DNA of 64,000 nucleotides, from the NCBI GenBank assembly GCA_917880885.1, contig OU862933.1, positions 4,883,452 through 4,947,451 on the forward strand, in the 5' to 3' direction. Of this stretch, positions 9,783 through 20,974 are shown in pieces. Every line of letters starts with the position of its first letter. The stretch's first letter is position 1. The notes under the pieces are model-generated. The model was not told where the DNA came from. It saw only the letters and a list, made by a program, of their open reading frames with translations, and ran no database searches. The DNA is from Limnephilus marmoratus (lineage: Eukaryota; Arthropoda; Insecta; Trichoptera; Limnephilidae). The translations under genes were made by a program, and so were the position numbers.

Positions 9783-10842
9783 GGGTGATTTTATACCATA
9801 AACACAATAACCTTCCTCTAATTTTGACGGTCAAATGTATAAATGTTGATCAATCCATGAATAATATATTTTTTATTATTATAATCTTTATTTATTATGT
9901 TACATAGGTGATTGTGCTGTGCCTGTCTCACTAGGAATTTTAGCATAAATAGTTAAAAACCATTTTAGCAAGTAAAAGTACAAGGACAATCAGCATCGTA
10001 CCAAAATATTAAAAGTAAAAAAATTTAACTAACTAAAAGATTTGTTTAAAAAACAAAGCCATGCCGCCCGTCCGCTCACCACAGACGCTCTTCATTACGC
10101 ATGTTTTTTTCTTTTATATTTTTTCATTATTGATTTTACGAGCTCATTAGCTATTTAACAATATCAGTCACGAAATTTATTCTCATATTTGAGATAGATT
10201 TAATTTAAGTGCATAACAGAATGTATTATTATACCTAAATTATGTTATAATATAGCATTATGTGTTTACCTTTTCGGACAGCTTTACAGATTCGTTTGCT
10301 TACTGTAACGCTGTCCGAAAAGTTGGCTGAAGAAGGTGGAACGACATGGCATAATAACCCAAAAACTAAACTAAATAATGAAAGAGTGTTGCTTTATTTA
10401 ATTAATTTATAAAATCCGAGCAATATTGAAAAAAAATACTTACCTGTCTATCACAGTTGTTTGATAATATGTAAGTAATGAAGAGCGTCTGTGGTGAGCG
10501 GACGGGCGGCATGGCTTTGTTTTTTAAACAAAACTTTCAGTTAGTTTAATTTTTTAGTTTTAATATTTTGGTATGAAGCTGATTGTCCTTGTACTTTTAC
10601 TTTAAATGTAAATAACATTGTTGTTGTTATCCTTATTTTGATTAAAACTATTTATTCTAAAATGCATTTAAACTATTTATGCTAAAATTCCTAGTGAGAC
10701 AGGCACAGCACAATCACCTATGTAACATAATAAATAAAGATTATAATAATAAAAAATATATTATTCATGGATTGATCAACATTTATACATTTGACCGTCA
10801 AAATTAGAGGAAGGTTATTGTGTTTATGGTATAAAATCACCC
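9783..10842. mobile_element. Large inverted repeat, about 330-bp arms
   Basis: The left arm (9783 to about 10112) is the reverse complement of the right arm (about 10478-10842), apart from an extra block of roughly 60 bases in the right arm near 10604-10665. Each arm includes CTAGTGAGACAGGCACAGCA and an (A)n-ended segment resembling a LINE 3' tail. The inner arms hold GAGCGGACGGGCGGCATGGC. The 365-base centre contains a stem CGGACAGC/GCTGTCCG and then GTTGGCTGAAGAAGG...CCCAAAAAC, which resembles the palindrome at 56281-56512. No transposase is present. It could be a foldback transposon or two opposed retroposon tails around a Penelope-like fragment. Confidence 0.65.
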
Positions 10843-13800
10843 AAACCAACCCCAACCAACTATTGTTTCTACCCTTCCAAAAAACGACACAATGTAAACA
10901 AATTAAAGTGCTATTACCAAAATGTCAGAGGCATGAAAACTAAACTTAAGGACTTTAAAATACATGCCCCGACACTGCCACATGACATTCTCATTCTTAC
11001 GGAAACCTGGCTGGAACCATCCATCAACTCTGCTGAGCTTGGTCTACCCCACCATCATATTTACCGGTCTGACAGAAGTCAACAAACCAGCGCTAAATCT
11101 AGAGGCGGTGGCGTCATGATAGCTGTCAACAAGATACATCCTTCAAAACTTCTGAAAACCAAAAATTGTAATGTGGAGCAAGTTTACATCTTACTAAACG
11201 GAAAAAATCAAAAAAATATCATAGGCAGTGTTTATATTCCGCCATCATCAGATATAAGTGTATACAAAAGTCATTTCGAGGATATTGAACAACTGTCGTA
11301 TAAATTTCCAAATAGTAAAATTACTATCATCGGTGATTACAATTTACCAAAAATCAATTGGGGCACCCGCGACAATTCTACATTATCTCAAAACTCTAGC
11401 TTAACTGACACAGAAAAAGAAATAGTTGAATTATGTGATTTCCTTAACCTAGTTCAATTAAACAATGTAAAAAATGACAATAATAGATTACTAGATTTTG
11501 TCCTTTGTACCGACTTGTCAACTGCGGTTGAAAAGTCACTCGATTCAGTTCTTGCCCCTGATTCTCATCACCCACCTTTAGATATTACTGTATTATGTAA
11601 CCCTATAAAATGCCAAATTAAAAATCAGACGCAATTTCCTAACTCTAATAAAGCCAATTATGTTGCAATAAGCGATTATCTATATAAAACTGGCTGGTCT
11701 ATACTAGAAGGAGGTAATCTCGATGAGAATATTAAAGCCTTTTATGATCATCTATATAAAACCATAGAAAACTTTGTCCCAATTAGTTATAAATTATCTT
11801 CAAATTTCCCTCGCTGGTTTAGCAAGGACCTCATTAACATGGTAATTGAGAAAAAGAAAGCGCATAAAATTTACAAAGAAACAACAAATCTTTCTGATTT
11901 TATAATTTTCAGCAAGCTGCGAAAAGATTGTAATAAATTATCAAACATTTGTTATAATAATTATATTAAGAATGTGGAATTTTCGATTGGAAACAATGTA
12001 AAACATTTTTTCAACTATTGTAAAGCCCAAAATAACAACAACCTTGGCATACCTGACACTATGCACTATAAACTGAAAACTTCCTGTAAAATCAAAGAAA
12101 TTGTCAATTTGTTTGCAGATTTTTTTAAGGATGTATATGAAACAGATATCCCTGATGAAGACATTCCAAACTTTGAGTCAGATATAAATTTACAACTATC
12201 TCAGATACATATTGAAATTAAAGAAATTGCAGCATGTATCAAACTACTGGAACCTAAATCGTGCTCAGGGCCAGATAAAATTCCCCCCGCATTTCTAAAA
12301 AACTGTGGGGGTAGTGTCTCTTACCCTCTGTACCTACTATTTAATCAATCACTTTTAACAGGCAAGTTCCCACAAATATGGAAAAATAGCTTTCTCACTC
12401 CAATATTTAAAAGCGGAGACAAGTCTTTAGTTGAGAATTACAGACCAATATGCATACAATCATCAATACCAAAAATTTTTGAAAAGTTAATTCTTCAAAA
12501 AATATGTTCTTGCATAAAATTTAATATCTCATCATTTCAACATGGTTTTATCTCTGGACGATCTACCTTAACTAACCTTACATTGTATGAACATTTTATC
12601 TCTGGTGCTCTTGCTAATAGAGAACAAGTTGACTCAATTTACACGGATTTTAGTAAAGCCTTTGATAAGGTTTGCATTAAAATTCTTATAAATAAATTGT
12701 CTAAACTAGGAATAAGTGGTAATTTATTATTATGGATTAAGAATTATTTATCAAAACGTGTACTAACTGTCTGTATTAAAGAACACTTGTCTTACGAATT
12801 TGAAGCCACTAGCGGTGTGCCTCAGGGTTCGCACCTTGGTCCAATATTGTTTATACTATTCATAAACGATGTCACCTCCATATTCACTGATGTTAACATA
12901 TTATTATTTGCTGATGACATGAAAATATATAAAATCATAAAAAATGTATACGACTGCTTGTCCCTCCAATCCAATTTTATAAAATTCGTAGAATGGTGTA
13001 CCATTAACAAACTTACACTTAACAATAAAAAATTTCAAATCATGAGTTTCTTTAGAATTAAAAACCCTATCAAATATAGTTATTCTTTTAACAATCAGAG
13101 TTTATTGTCAGTACCAGTAATAAGGGACCTTGGAATAACCTTTGACTCTAAACTACTATTTACCAACCACATTGATATAATAACTGGTAAAGCAATGAAA
13201 ATGCTGGGCTTCATTGTAAGAATTTTAAAGATTTCAAAAATATCCAAACATTCAAAATACTATATACAACTCTGGTTAGGAGTCATTTAGAATACAATTC
13301 CCCCATACGGAACCCTTTCTACAAAAGCCACTCAAACTCCATTGAAAGAATCCAACGCAAATTTCTCAGATCAATTAATTTCAAATTAGGTATTCCCGCG
13401 GTTGACATAAACTATGAATCTTTATTACAAAAAATGCGACTCTTATCGTTAAAAGACAGAAGAATACTCAATGATCTAATTTTTTTATTTAAAATAAACA
13501 ATAACTGGTTTGTCTCCCCTGAATTAATCTCATTAATAAATTACCATGTACCTTGTAGACCGACTCGACTCAAAATGCCTTTCCATTGTGACAATACTAT
13601 GACGAACGCAGAACAAAACTCAACCATAAATCGCTTGCATATTTTAGGCAATGAATATGCTAATATCAATCACGCCGCCGGTAATCTGGCATCATACAAA
13701 AGATGCGTTAAACTAAATTTGTTTGCTAGTACCACGTAAATATAATAGATTATGTAAACATAATATGCCTACCAGACCAGTACTTCACTCTAAAACTATT

Positions 13801-14170
13801 AATGCACTAGAAATCATAGGTACTTGTCAAATTTATCATATCGGTTAACATAATCCAGTATTTATTAGTTTTTATATTTTATTTTTAAATCTTTGTAGGT
13901 ATTTTACATTTTATTGTTTTATTTCTCTTTTTAAATTTTTATTTTAACTTTTACATAATAATTTATAGTTTGTATTTTAATACTTTATATTTTATACTAT
14001 TCACTTTATAATTTACTTTTATACACTACTTATTACCTTACTTTTTACCTTTTTTCTTAAATTTTACCAACATTATACTGTTATTCTTCATGTTGTTATA
14101 ATATTATAAGTATATCAATTATGTTAATGGCACGTGTTGTGCCGTTTTTGTGTAAATAAATAAATAAATA
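10843..14170 (+). mobile_element. Endonuclease LINE, nearly complete
   Basis: A plus-strand non-LTR retrotransposon of about 3.3 kb. It has an apurinic-type endonuclease, a reverse transcriptase, an AT-rich 3' untranslated region of about 430 bases and a (TAAA)n tail at about 14153-14170. It abuts the right arm of the large inverted repeat and has no recognisable promoter or ORF1, so it is probably 5'-truncated. The clade is Jockey/CR1-like by general appearance only. Confidence 0.8.
10933..13739 (+). pseudogene. LINE endonuclease-reverse transcriptase, one frameshift
   Basis: The protein would nick chromosomal DNA and prime reverse transcription of its own RNA. The frame is open from 10795, and coding-like sequence (YYQNVRG) precedes the Met at 10933, so that Met is probably internal. 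Endonuclease: residues about 1-215, with LTETWL, GDYNLP and DSHHPP motifs. Reverse transcriptase: about 425-720, with SGPDKIP, NYRPI, DFSKAFDKV, GVPQGSHLGP and the catalytic FADD at residues 659-662. The frame stops at 13288-13290. The C-terminal region continues one frame over (YTTLVRSHLEYNSP onward, through 13434-13739), so a single-base indel just before 13260 breaks it. Otherwise it lacks internal stops, which suggests a fairly recent copy. Total length would be about 930 residues. Confidence 0.85.
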
Positions 14171-14746
14171 ATGCCTTCAGAACAGCAGTGACGCGAAATA
14201 ATAATTACATAGCAGCATTTGTTTATAATAAACTTTTTTTTATGAATTAAATAATATTATTATTGAATATGTACAGATTGGTAATTAAGTGTAGAAAATA
14301 AATTATGGTGCTGCGAACGTTTTCTAGGTTTTAAATAGCAACACCAAGATGGCTGTTTTGTCTGGTTGTTCCCTCTTAATAATAACCAACCATCCACAAA
14401 ATTACTATTTACGTGAACATGAAATAAACGAACTCTCAAATAAAGTTGTGTATTCAAGGATTGTATTTTTGATTGATTCTATTTTTCACTGCAGGTAAAT
14501 AAAAAAAATTACAATGTATCATGGAAGATTAGCAAAACATTTGGAAAGATATTAAGTCTATACCAATTGGTAAATTCAAGATGGATTGTTAGAGTCCACA
14601 CCAAGCAAGATAAAATGAAACAGTAGAATTATAATAATTTTTTCATTATTTGTAAGCTCAGATACACAAATAACCAAAATATTTATTTAAAAGGGTAGAT
14701 AATATGGTAAGTAGGTTTAAAAGTATGGAATTATACTTGTTTGTAG
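14171..14746. other. No recognised gene
   Basis: AT-rich spacer between the LINE tail and the mariner. Short open frames here have no recognisable motif. Confidence 0.45.
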
Positions 14747-14819
14747 TACAGGTTGGGCCATAAAGTTTTGCGGAATTAAAAAAAAACACACACACACACA
14801 ACAAAAACTAATGTTTATA

Positions 14820-15620
14820 TTGACACATAAAAATATTTATTAGAGAAAAAAATGTGCGAAATTTACTAAATATTAGGTCATCAAGGTGTAACCCATCTCG
14901 ACGCAAACAACAATTCTTTCGCATATTGCGCGTGCGATGGCAGCCATTTTTTGGATGATGATTTCTTGCATTTGAGCAATTGATGGTGGTTTCCCTATGA
15001 ATACCCGACTTTTCAAATAACCCCATAGAAAGAAGTTGAGGGGATAAGTCTGGACTCCTGGGAGGCCATGGAATATTCCCTCGGCGTCATGTTAATTTTT
15101 CCTGGGAACATCTCTTTACAACTGCCATTAACTCATTAAAAGTATGGCACATCGCGCCATCTTGTTGAAACCATGTCATAGTGTTGTTATAACCTTCAAA
15201 GTGATGCAGCTGCGGATAGAAAAAATCCATCACATTCTTTTACATTCAGTCACATTCCATCACATTCCTTCACATTCGATCACATTCCTTTACATTCCGT
15301 CACATTCCATCGCATTCCTTCACATTCGATCACATTCTATCACAATCTTCGTGTACCGATCTGAATTCACGGTCACAGATTCTCCTCGCTGGTTTTCATA
15401 TAAATGAGGACCGATGATTCCATGGGATGAAATTGCTGCCCAAACTGTGACTTTGGGGAATGTAAGGGGTTTTGATTTTGGACTGCTGCCCAGTAACGAC
15501 AAATTTGTTTATTTATATGCCCATTTAGGTGAAAATGGACTTTTTTCTAAAAATATTTTAAACGAAATGCACGCTGTTCTCCCGTGAAACGCACCCTTAC
15601 GACTGGATTTCCGTTAACCA
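14820..15620 (-). pseudogene. Mariner-type DDE transposase, decayed
   Basis: The enzyme would cut and paste the element at TA sites. In minus-strand order the readable pieces are as follows. An N-terminal RFTGEQRAFVLKIFLE segment (about 15535-15585) resembles the helix-turn-helix region of insect transposases. Then come HFHLNGHINKQICRYWAAVQ (about 15483-15535) and VTVWAAISSHGIIGPHLYEN with ESVTVNSDRYTKIV (15345-15470). Next is WFQQDGAMCHT (second catalytic Asp, about 15140-15175), then PPRSPDLSP (third catalytic Asp, near 15045-15070). The first catalytic Asp and most of the helix-turn-helix are missing, because the N-terminal piece is joined almost directly to the HFHLNG block. Frames shift repeatedly. 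It is inactive. Confidence 0.7.
15230..15349. repeat. Twelve decamer tandem repeats, TCACATTCNN
   Basis: Twelve uninterrupted 10-bp units follow the pattern TCACATTCNN, with occasional TT or CG at positions 1-3. They sit inside the dead transposase between its DDE blocks, so they expanded after the element died. The open frames across it are repeat artefacts. Confidence 0.95.
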
Positions 15621-15683
15621 TGCTACTGATTATTATTTATCCGCAGCGCCGCTTGACCAGAATAATGTTTTGAAATTCGTAAA

Positions 15684-15685
<2 letters not shown>

Positions 15686-15737
<52 letters not shown>
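15686..15737. repeat. Poly(T) tract, 52 bases
   Basis: An unbroken T run. Read on the minus strand it would be the poly(A) tail of a retroposed sequence inserted in the mariner. The sequence to its right (15738-15900, including CCCAACCCAACCC) would then be that retroposon. I do not recognise it. Confidence 0.9.
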
Positions 15738-15741
<4 letters not shown>

Positions 15742-16050
15742 AAACATACAACGAAGTTGCATTCCCATGAGTTATCAAAACTCATTAAGGGATCGCCAAT
15801 TGGTACATTTGAAAAGATAAACCCAACCCAACCCAATATGCAGACACAATAAATGAAGAAAAATTTTACAAAACATTTTACAGAAGCAACATACAGAAAC
15901 AAACATATGAAGAATCACTTTACAAATATTTCACAGAAACATGTCTTATAAGATTTTGTGAATAATATTATAACCACTCATTTGATTTATGTACTGTTGG
16001 TGTCACAAAGTTAAAATAAAGTATCCTCCATGATTTTGACCCACTCTGTA

Positions 16051-16364
16051 TAATTTTGTACTTGTTTGTATATAATATTGTGCTTGTTTGTAGTATAATA
16101 TTGAATATTGCCAAGTTCTGAGACAATCTGGTAAAGTAAACAAAGCAGTGACATTAGGGCTCAGAATATTGACTGCTTCTCGTATCCTATTTCCTCGCAA
16201 TTTCCCTCCTGAAGGATAAGATATTGAATTGGATAAAGAAAACCATTTTTCGTGATTTTCCTATAGACATTTGATCCGGAATAGACAATAAATGTAGAAT
16301 ATAAAACAACTTTAACCGGTTTTATCTACAAACATGTCGGATGTGTGTTATTAACGTGAAACGT
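16051..16364. other. No recognised feature
   Basis: Spacer with several TATAATATTG-like AT motifs near 16065-16105. No gene was identified. Confidence 0.4.
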
Positions 16365-16555
16365 ACATAGCCACAATTTTTTTAAGTGAAACTTCCTTAG
16401 CCCCGTTAGAGTGATTTTAAATTCGGATGAAACGGAAATGACGCACTACGGCACCTGCGAAGCATCAAACTGCGCTCAAGACTCCTATTGGTTGAGATAT
16501 AAAACGGAAACGACGATAGGTCTGCGCTCACTGGCCGCTTTGTTTTTTTTACGGG
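16365..16555 (+). repeat. Repeat D copy
   Basis: It shares CCCCGTT, GGATGAAACGGAAATGACGC, CTCCTATTGGTTGAGATATAAAACGGAAA and GCGCTCA with an inverted copy at 35690-35915. No coding capacity. The family is unknown. Confidence 0.7.
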
Positions 16556-16576
16556 TCGTCGGAATATAATGCGTAA

Positions 16577-16660
16577 GGCCATAGCGCAGCGGTACAGTGC
16601 GTCGCAAATCTCAGCGGCCAGAGAAATCCAGCGGACGGAAGTTCGAATCCTACGAAATCC
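16577..16660 (+). repeat. tRNA-derived sequence, possible SINE head
   Basis: A box A-like TAGCGCAGCGG (16582-16592) and a box B GTTCGAATCC (16641-16650) are spaced as in a tRNA gene with a long variable region. An A/T-rich tail follows from 16661. Acceptor pairing is not convincing, so I read it as a tRNA-derived retroposon head rather than a working tRNA gene. Confidence 0.45.
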
Positions 16661-16812
16661 AAAAAATAAAAATATTTTTTTTTGTAAATCCAATTTTCAA
16701 ACCATTTCAAAATAAACAGGCAAAAGAAAGCGACATCTAGCATCAATTAATTGTGAAATAATATTGTCTAGTTTCACTTCTATCGCGTATGAATTACACA
16801 ATCTAACTTTTT

Positions 16813-16950
16813 TTTATTTGAACACCGCACAAAAGTTCCAACCGTTCGAAGCTAGCGAAGCTATAGCAATCCCAATGAAGTATGTTGTGAGGCTGAAGGA
16901 AGTGGAAAAGGGAAGGAGATGGGGTAGAGGAAGTACCTGGGTATTAAATT
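16813..16950 (-). mobile_element. SINE S1, truncated copy
   Basis: The 3' part of the SINE body on the minus strand (plus-strand GAACACCGCACAAAAGTTCCAACC through GTACCTGGGTATT). It is cut at about 16948, where the tail of the next copy begins. Confidence 0.7.
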
Positions 16951-17314
16951 TTTTACATGAATACCGCACAGGAGTCCCAACTGCTCCCTTATGGAGCAGG
17001 TGAGACCATGACATCCTCAATTGGGGTATGTTGTGCGGCTGACATTAGCGGATAGGGGGAGGAGATGGGTTGTACCTGGCTATTCTGATCTGATCACCAA
17101 ACTCAGCTAAAGCCATTTCAAGCAACGCTTCAATTCTGAAATCTCAGTATTTGAATGGTGGTCTAATGGTGGTATTTGCGGCACCTTCCATTCTGGAACC
17201 TGCCGCAAATATACTATACCTACTTTAGTTTTAATTAATTAATTGTGAAATAATACACAAATACCTAGTAGATTGCTAGTCGAGAGCCTTACCCCTCGAC
17301 CACGGAGGCCGTCA
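16951..17314 (-). mobile_element. SINE S1 copy inserted in tandem
   Basis: A longer minus-strand copy from the tail (ATTTTTTACATGAATACCGC) to the tRNA-like head near 17270-17314 (TACCCCTCGACCACGGAGGC). The body has a local duplication, TGGTGGTCTAATGGTGGTAT, at about 17155-17175. Confidence 0.75.
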
Positions 17315-17428
17315 TCCGATTTGGTTACCAATCAAGGCTAAAGCCGTTTCAAGCAACTTTGTGATTCTAAATGTTGGTATTTCCCAGGGCGATACTGGTA
17401 TATTATCTACCGCTCTAGAACATGACAC
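17315..17428 (-). mobile_element. SINE S1 fragment
   Basis: It resumes in the middle of a SINE body (GGTTACCAATCAAGGCTAAAGCC, then CCCAGGGCGATACTGG, then GCTCTAGAACATG). It is probably the remainder of the copy at 16813, split by insertion of 16951-17314. Confidence 0.6.
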
Positions 17429-19120
17429 AACTGAACAATATTCTTTAGGTACCTATCACATAAAAATAATTGTAATAATTTTATTTTTTTTAATATTATT
17501 GGAAATGTATTTTCTTCTTTAAGATGAAGCCATGCAAAATAATGCAAAATCATATAAAGTTATGTATTTTTGTTTTGAAAATTTGATAGCTTGGAAGTAT
17601 TATAGAGCTTCAATTAAATACTGCGTGTAGAACATATCTTGGCCTTTAAAAATATTGTCTTGTAAGCATAGACATATGAATATATCTGGACCTGCCCTAA
17701 GTGATAAAAGCGTATTATTTCTCCCTCCCCATAACGGTTCCATGGAGCCGGCTGGGCTAACGAGAGCCTCGCTTGAATCTAAAAAATGTGACGTCACTAT
17801 TCTTGTCCTGACCAGCGCCGAGCTCACATCGTACATTTTACGAACAAAAATGAGAGTTTGTGCTATACATTATACCCTAATATATGTGGACGTAGCGAAT
17901 GTGGGCGTTTCTCCAGTGAGCTCGTCGCTGGTTACAGGGGTAAGTAAATTATGAAACATTTATAAAAGTGTCTTAACTAAATATGGCAACAAAATATTCA
18001 TCTGTGAAAAAGGGCGAACTTTACTTTGCCGCATTTGGACTTTGCGAATATGTTAATAACGTGGCGAGAAATTCGCGCTCCCATGTAAAAAGGTATATTT
18101 ATTCAAAAGCAGATTTTGCTTTTAAGAACTAAATGGTGATATTATAATGCGAGATGCATATATACTGTCAGCTTGATTTTTTAACGAATCACTGTCATCT
18201 TTCCCCTCTTCGTACCGCCATAGTTGATTTTTTCCCTCATCTGTATGTTCTCGTCTATTGCATTTGGATGCATATGCTTGTAAGTCTTTTAATAAACCTA
18301 GAAAAAAAAAGTATTTGGTGTATAAAAAACCACTTTCAAGTAAAAACTCTCCTACATATAAATCCCTTTTGGAATATTATAGTATGATGTGGCAAATTCA
18401 GTTTTATTTTATAATAATCGCAAAAAAATATATTAACGCCCGAACTTCACAACATAAAAAATAATATGGATTTTCGCGTTGTTATTTTTGACATCAATCA
18501 ATATGGCCGGCACTCGACGAATTTGGATTTTTAAAGTGAACCTTATGCCATCTACCTAAGGACTACACACTTGCCACCGCCATTTTGTATCAGTTCCACC
18601 CCGTCCCGTCGCTTGGTTCCATGAAATCAATTTTAAATTTCCTTGTTATTACAATAAACAATGCGTAAGAAGGGATTTAATGTTTTTTACAGGCCTTTAC
18701 GAAATCAACTATTAAAAACAACTCTTAAATACCTTTTCCAACCTTTCCAAAGCTTTACTCGAGTCTTGTCAAGGAATTTTAAATCCCTCCCAAAAAGAGG
18801 CGTGGATCCGATTTCGATTTTTTCCTGGACTATTGGATCATCTTAAACACGCCTTAAGTATTATGAATAAGTCTTTACTAATTTTAATTACGTTTTCAAA
18901 GTTTTATAATAATAAACAAACACGTTTTCTATAAGTATATGTTTCTACATAAATAAAGAAGATTGTCTGTGGCGATGTGGCTTTTTTATATACAAATCTA
19001 CAGTTTTATTCCGAGATTAATGAAATTTTACAGGCTTAGCCTACAAAACAAGAGAAGGTGAATGTCTACGTGAGATTTTGAAAGACCACCCATCTCCCTT
19101 TTCCTACTCTCTGAAACGCC
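17429..19120. other. No recognised gene, less repetitive stretch
   Basis: About 1.7 kb without a recognisable element. It has a GC-richer patch at 17690-17940 containing TGACGTCA-like and open-frame sequence on both strands, and a patch near 18540-18620 (GCCGCCATTTTG-type text). The frames at 17655-17954 and 17600-17836 overlap on opposite strands and show no known motif. A promoter or an unannotated exon cannot be excluded. Confidence 0.35.
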
Positions 19121-19123
19121 CGC

Positions 19124-19496
19124 AACCCGGATTTCTACCGATTTATTACATATTTCCCTTAAACACGGTAAGTTTTAAAGCTCTTTAAAAAATATATGTT
19201 ATTATTGAAGATAATATCTAGACTTTGCTTGCGCCGAAATGCAAATTATATAAAAATTCCCTCGATAGAAAAAAATCGCAAAGAATGCTCCAAAAATTAT
19301 TATAAACACGTTTGTTTCAGTTATTTTACTAGATATATGTATGAAAAAAATCACAGTGTTTTATAAACGAGTCGTGTTTTATTAAACATTTTCGCATCGA
19401 TTTTGTCGCTGTAAATGTTAGCGCTCTCCTCTAACATCCGTAATTTCGTATCTCTCCATCTTCTTCTTTTCGGGCCCGGTTGCAGAGCCTTAATGA
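19124..19496. repeat. Repeat E copy
   Basis: Aligned by eye with 43160-43548 over CCCGCAACCCGGATTT, GAAGATAATATCTAGACTTTG, GCCGAAATGCAAATTATATA, TTCGCATCGATTTTGTCGCT and TTCGGGCCCGGTTGCAGAGCC. On the minus strand the right-hand part stays open in both copies and would encode LQPGPKRRRWR with a following RMLEESANIYSDKID. This may be the end of an unrecognised element protein. Confidence 0.7.
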
Positions 19497-19884
19497 AATT
19501 TCGCCCAATTGACGTTAAAAATAAGAAGAAAATTACCAACTGCGTATACCTGATTTCGAAAAACCTGTCTGGAAATGTCGGAGACTTTAGCTTTTTAATA
19601 ATAAAATCAGCATTTTTTAAACAAAACCGGTTTTCTAACTTCACAACTAAATTCAAAGGAGTAAACCTATTCGAACACTTATTAGATAACTCTGGTGTTT
19701 GTTTAGGAATCCATGTTATCAAGTCTACGTGTACAGGTAAATCATTGTAAAGAGACCCTTGCTTGAGTTAAGGTGTTTTGGATGGATCAAAAATGTTTGT
19801 CTTTGTTCGAAAACTGAAGAATGAAACAACAACAAAAAAACAAGACATGAACATTGTCAAATTGATTTGTGAGTTCAAATTTAA

Positions 19885-20889
19885 ACGGAATTCATAAACG
19901 TCTCTGCCATTCAGCTAAGTTGGGCATTCAGGCAAAACAGGTAACGAAAGTTGAAAACTCAGAATCAGAACCGATAGAAAATAACCTTGGTGTTCTGCAA
20001 GGGTCGGTATTAGGTCCAATTCTATTTATAATTTACAAATGAATGATACAAATAAATGATATTATCAAAACTATTAAACATTGCAAAATTAGACTATTTG
20101 CAGACGATACCTTAATCTATATTTCGTGTGAAGATTACATAGAAGCAATTAACAAAATAAACGAAGACCTACAAAATATAGCAAAATGGCTGAAATTAAA
20201 CAAGTTGAAACTGAACGTAAACAAAACAAAATATATGGAAATAGGCAATAAAACATGTAACACAGGGTTAAATTTGACAATCAATGGTGAAAAAATTGGA
20301 AAAGTAAATGAAATCAAATACCTGGGTGTAATACTCGACTCAAAACTGTCTTTCACAGCAAACTTTGAATATGTGCTAAAAAGGGTATCAAAAAAGGTAA
20401 ATTTTCTTAGAAGACTAAGACGTAAATTAAATAGAAACACTACGGAGCTCATTTATAAAACTATCGTTGCTCCACATTTGGACTACTGCTCTACAATGTT
20501 ATATTTGGCCAATGAAGGAAGTTTGAACAAACTAGAAGTTATACAAAACAAAGCTATGAGATGTATACTGGGAAAAGGCAAATACGCAAGGATTAATCAA
20601 ATGAGAGAGGAGCTAAATTGGATTCCAATAAAAAAGAAACTGCTATTTAACGTGTTAATTTTTGTGCATAAAATTTTAATGATGAAATTATTTTTAATAG
20701 AGTCATTCATAATTACGAAACAAGAAATATAAACAGAGTTCGATTGGCACAAATGAAGAAATCAAAATCACAGAACTGCTTATTGTACAGAGGACTAAAG
20801 ATGTATGATGAAATGCCTGAAAGTATGAAGAATGAAGAAAGAATGAATGTATTTAAAAAGAAATGTTATGCTTCCTGTAAAAATATTTA
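19885..20889 (+). pseudogene. LINE reverse transcriptase, C-terminal half
   Basis: It begins with a GVLQGSVLGPILF-like block just before an in-frame TGA (20040-20042). The catalytic FADDTLIY (20097-20120) and the LKLNKLKLNVNKTKYM and YLGVILDSKLSF blocks follow. The DYCSTMLYLA and IQNKAMRCILG blocks come after that. The main frame stops at 20732, and the last 50 residues (to KKKCYASCKNI, ending 20889) lie in another frame. One nonsense codon and one frameshift therefore inactivate it, in addition to the missing N-terminal half. Confidence 0.85.
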
Positions 20890-20968
20890 AATTTATCAAA
20901 TGAAATATTACATTGTGCTTATTAGTTTATATTCATGTAGTATAAACTAACTCATTAATAAAAAAAAA
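19885..20968 (+). mobile_element. LINE fragment, 5'-truncated
   Basis: A LINE copy starting inside the reverse transcriptase and ending after a short A-rich 3' untranslated region (AATAAAAAAAAATT at about 20957-20970). It is of a different lineage from the 10.9-kb LINE judging by its sequence around the active site. Confidence 0.75.
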
Positions 20969-20974
20969 TTCCAA

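Larger units (their letters stand above)
14749..16048 (-). mobile_element. Mariner-like element with TA target sites
   Basis: The left end reads CAGGTTGGGCCATAAAG (14749) and the right end, inverted, reads CAGAGTGGGTCAAAA (ending 16048). Each is bordered by TA (14747-14748 and 16049-16050), the Tc1/mariner target. The size of 1.3 kb fits the family. The inside holds a broken minus-strand transposase, a decamer tandem repeat and a T52 tract with foreign sequence. Confidence 0.7.

Noticed and set aside
10933..13290. Host endonuclease/exonuclease/phosphatase gene
   Set aside because: The endonuclease is fused to a FADD reverse transcriptase with a LINE tail, so it is a retrotransposon.
15230..15349. 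CRISPR-like array
   Set aside because: Units are contiguous decamers without spacers, in a eukaryotic transposon; a simple tandem repeat.
17600..17954. Possible host exon in the overlapping frames
   Set aside because: Frames on both strands are equally open, no motif or convincing splice context, so no gene was called.
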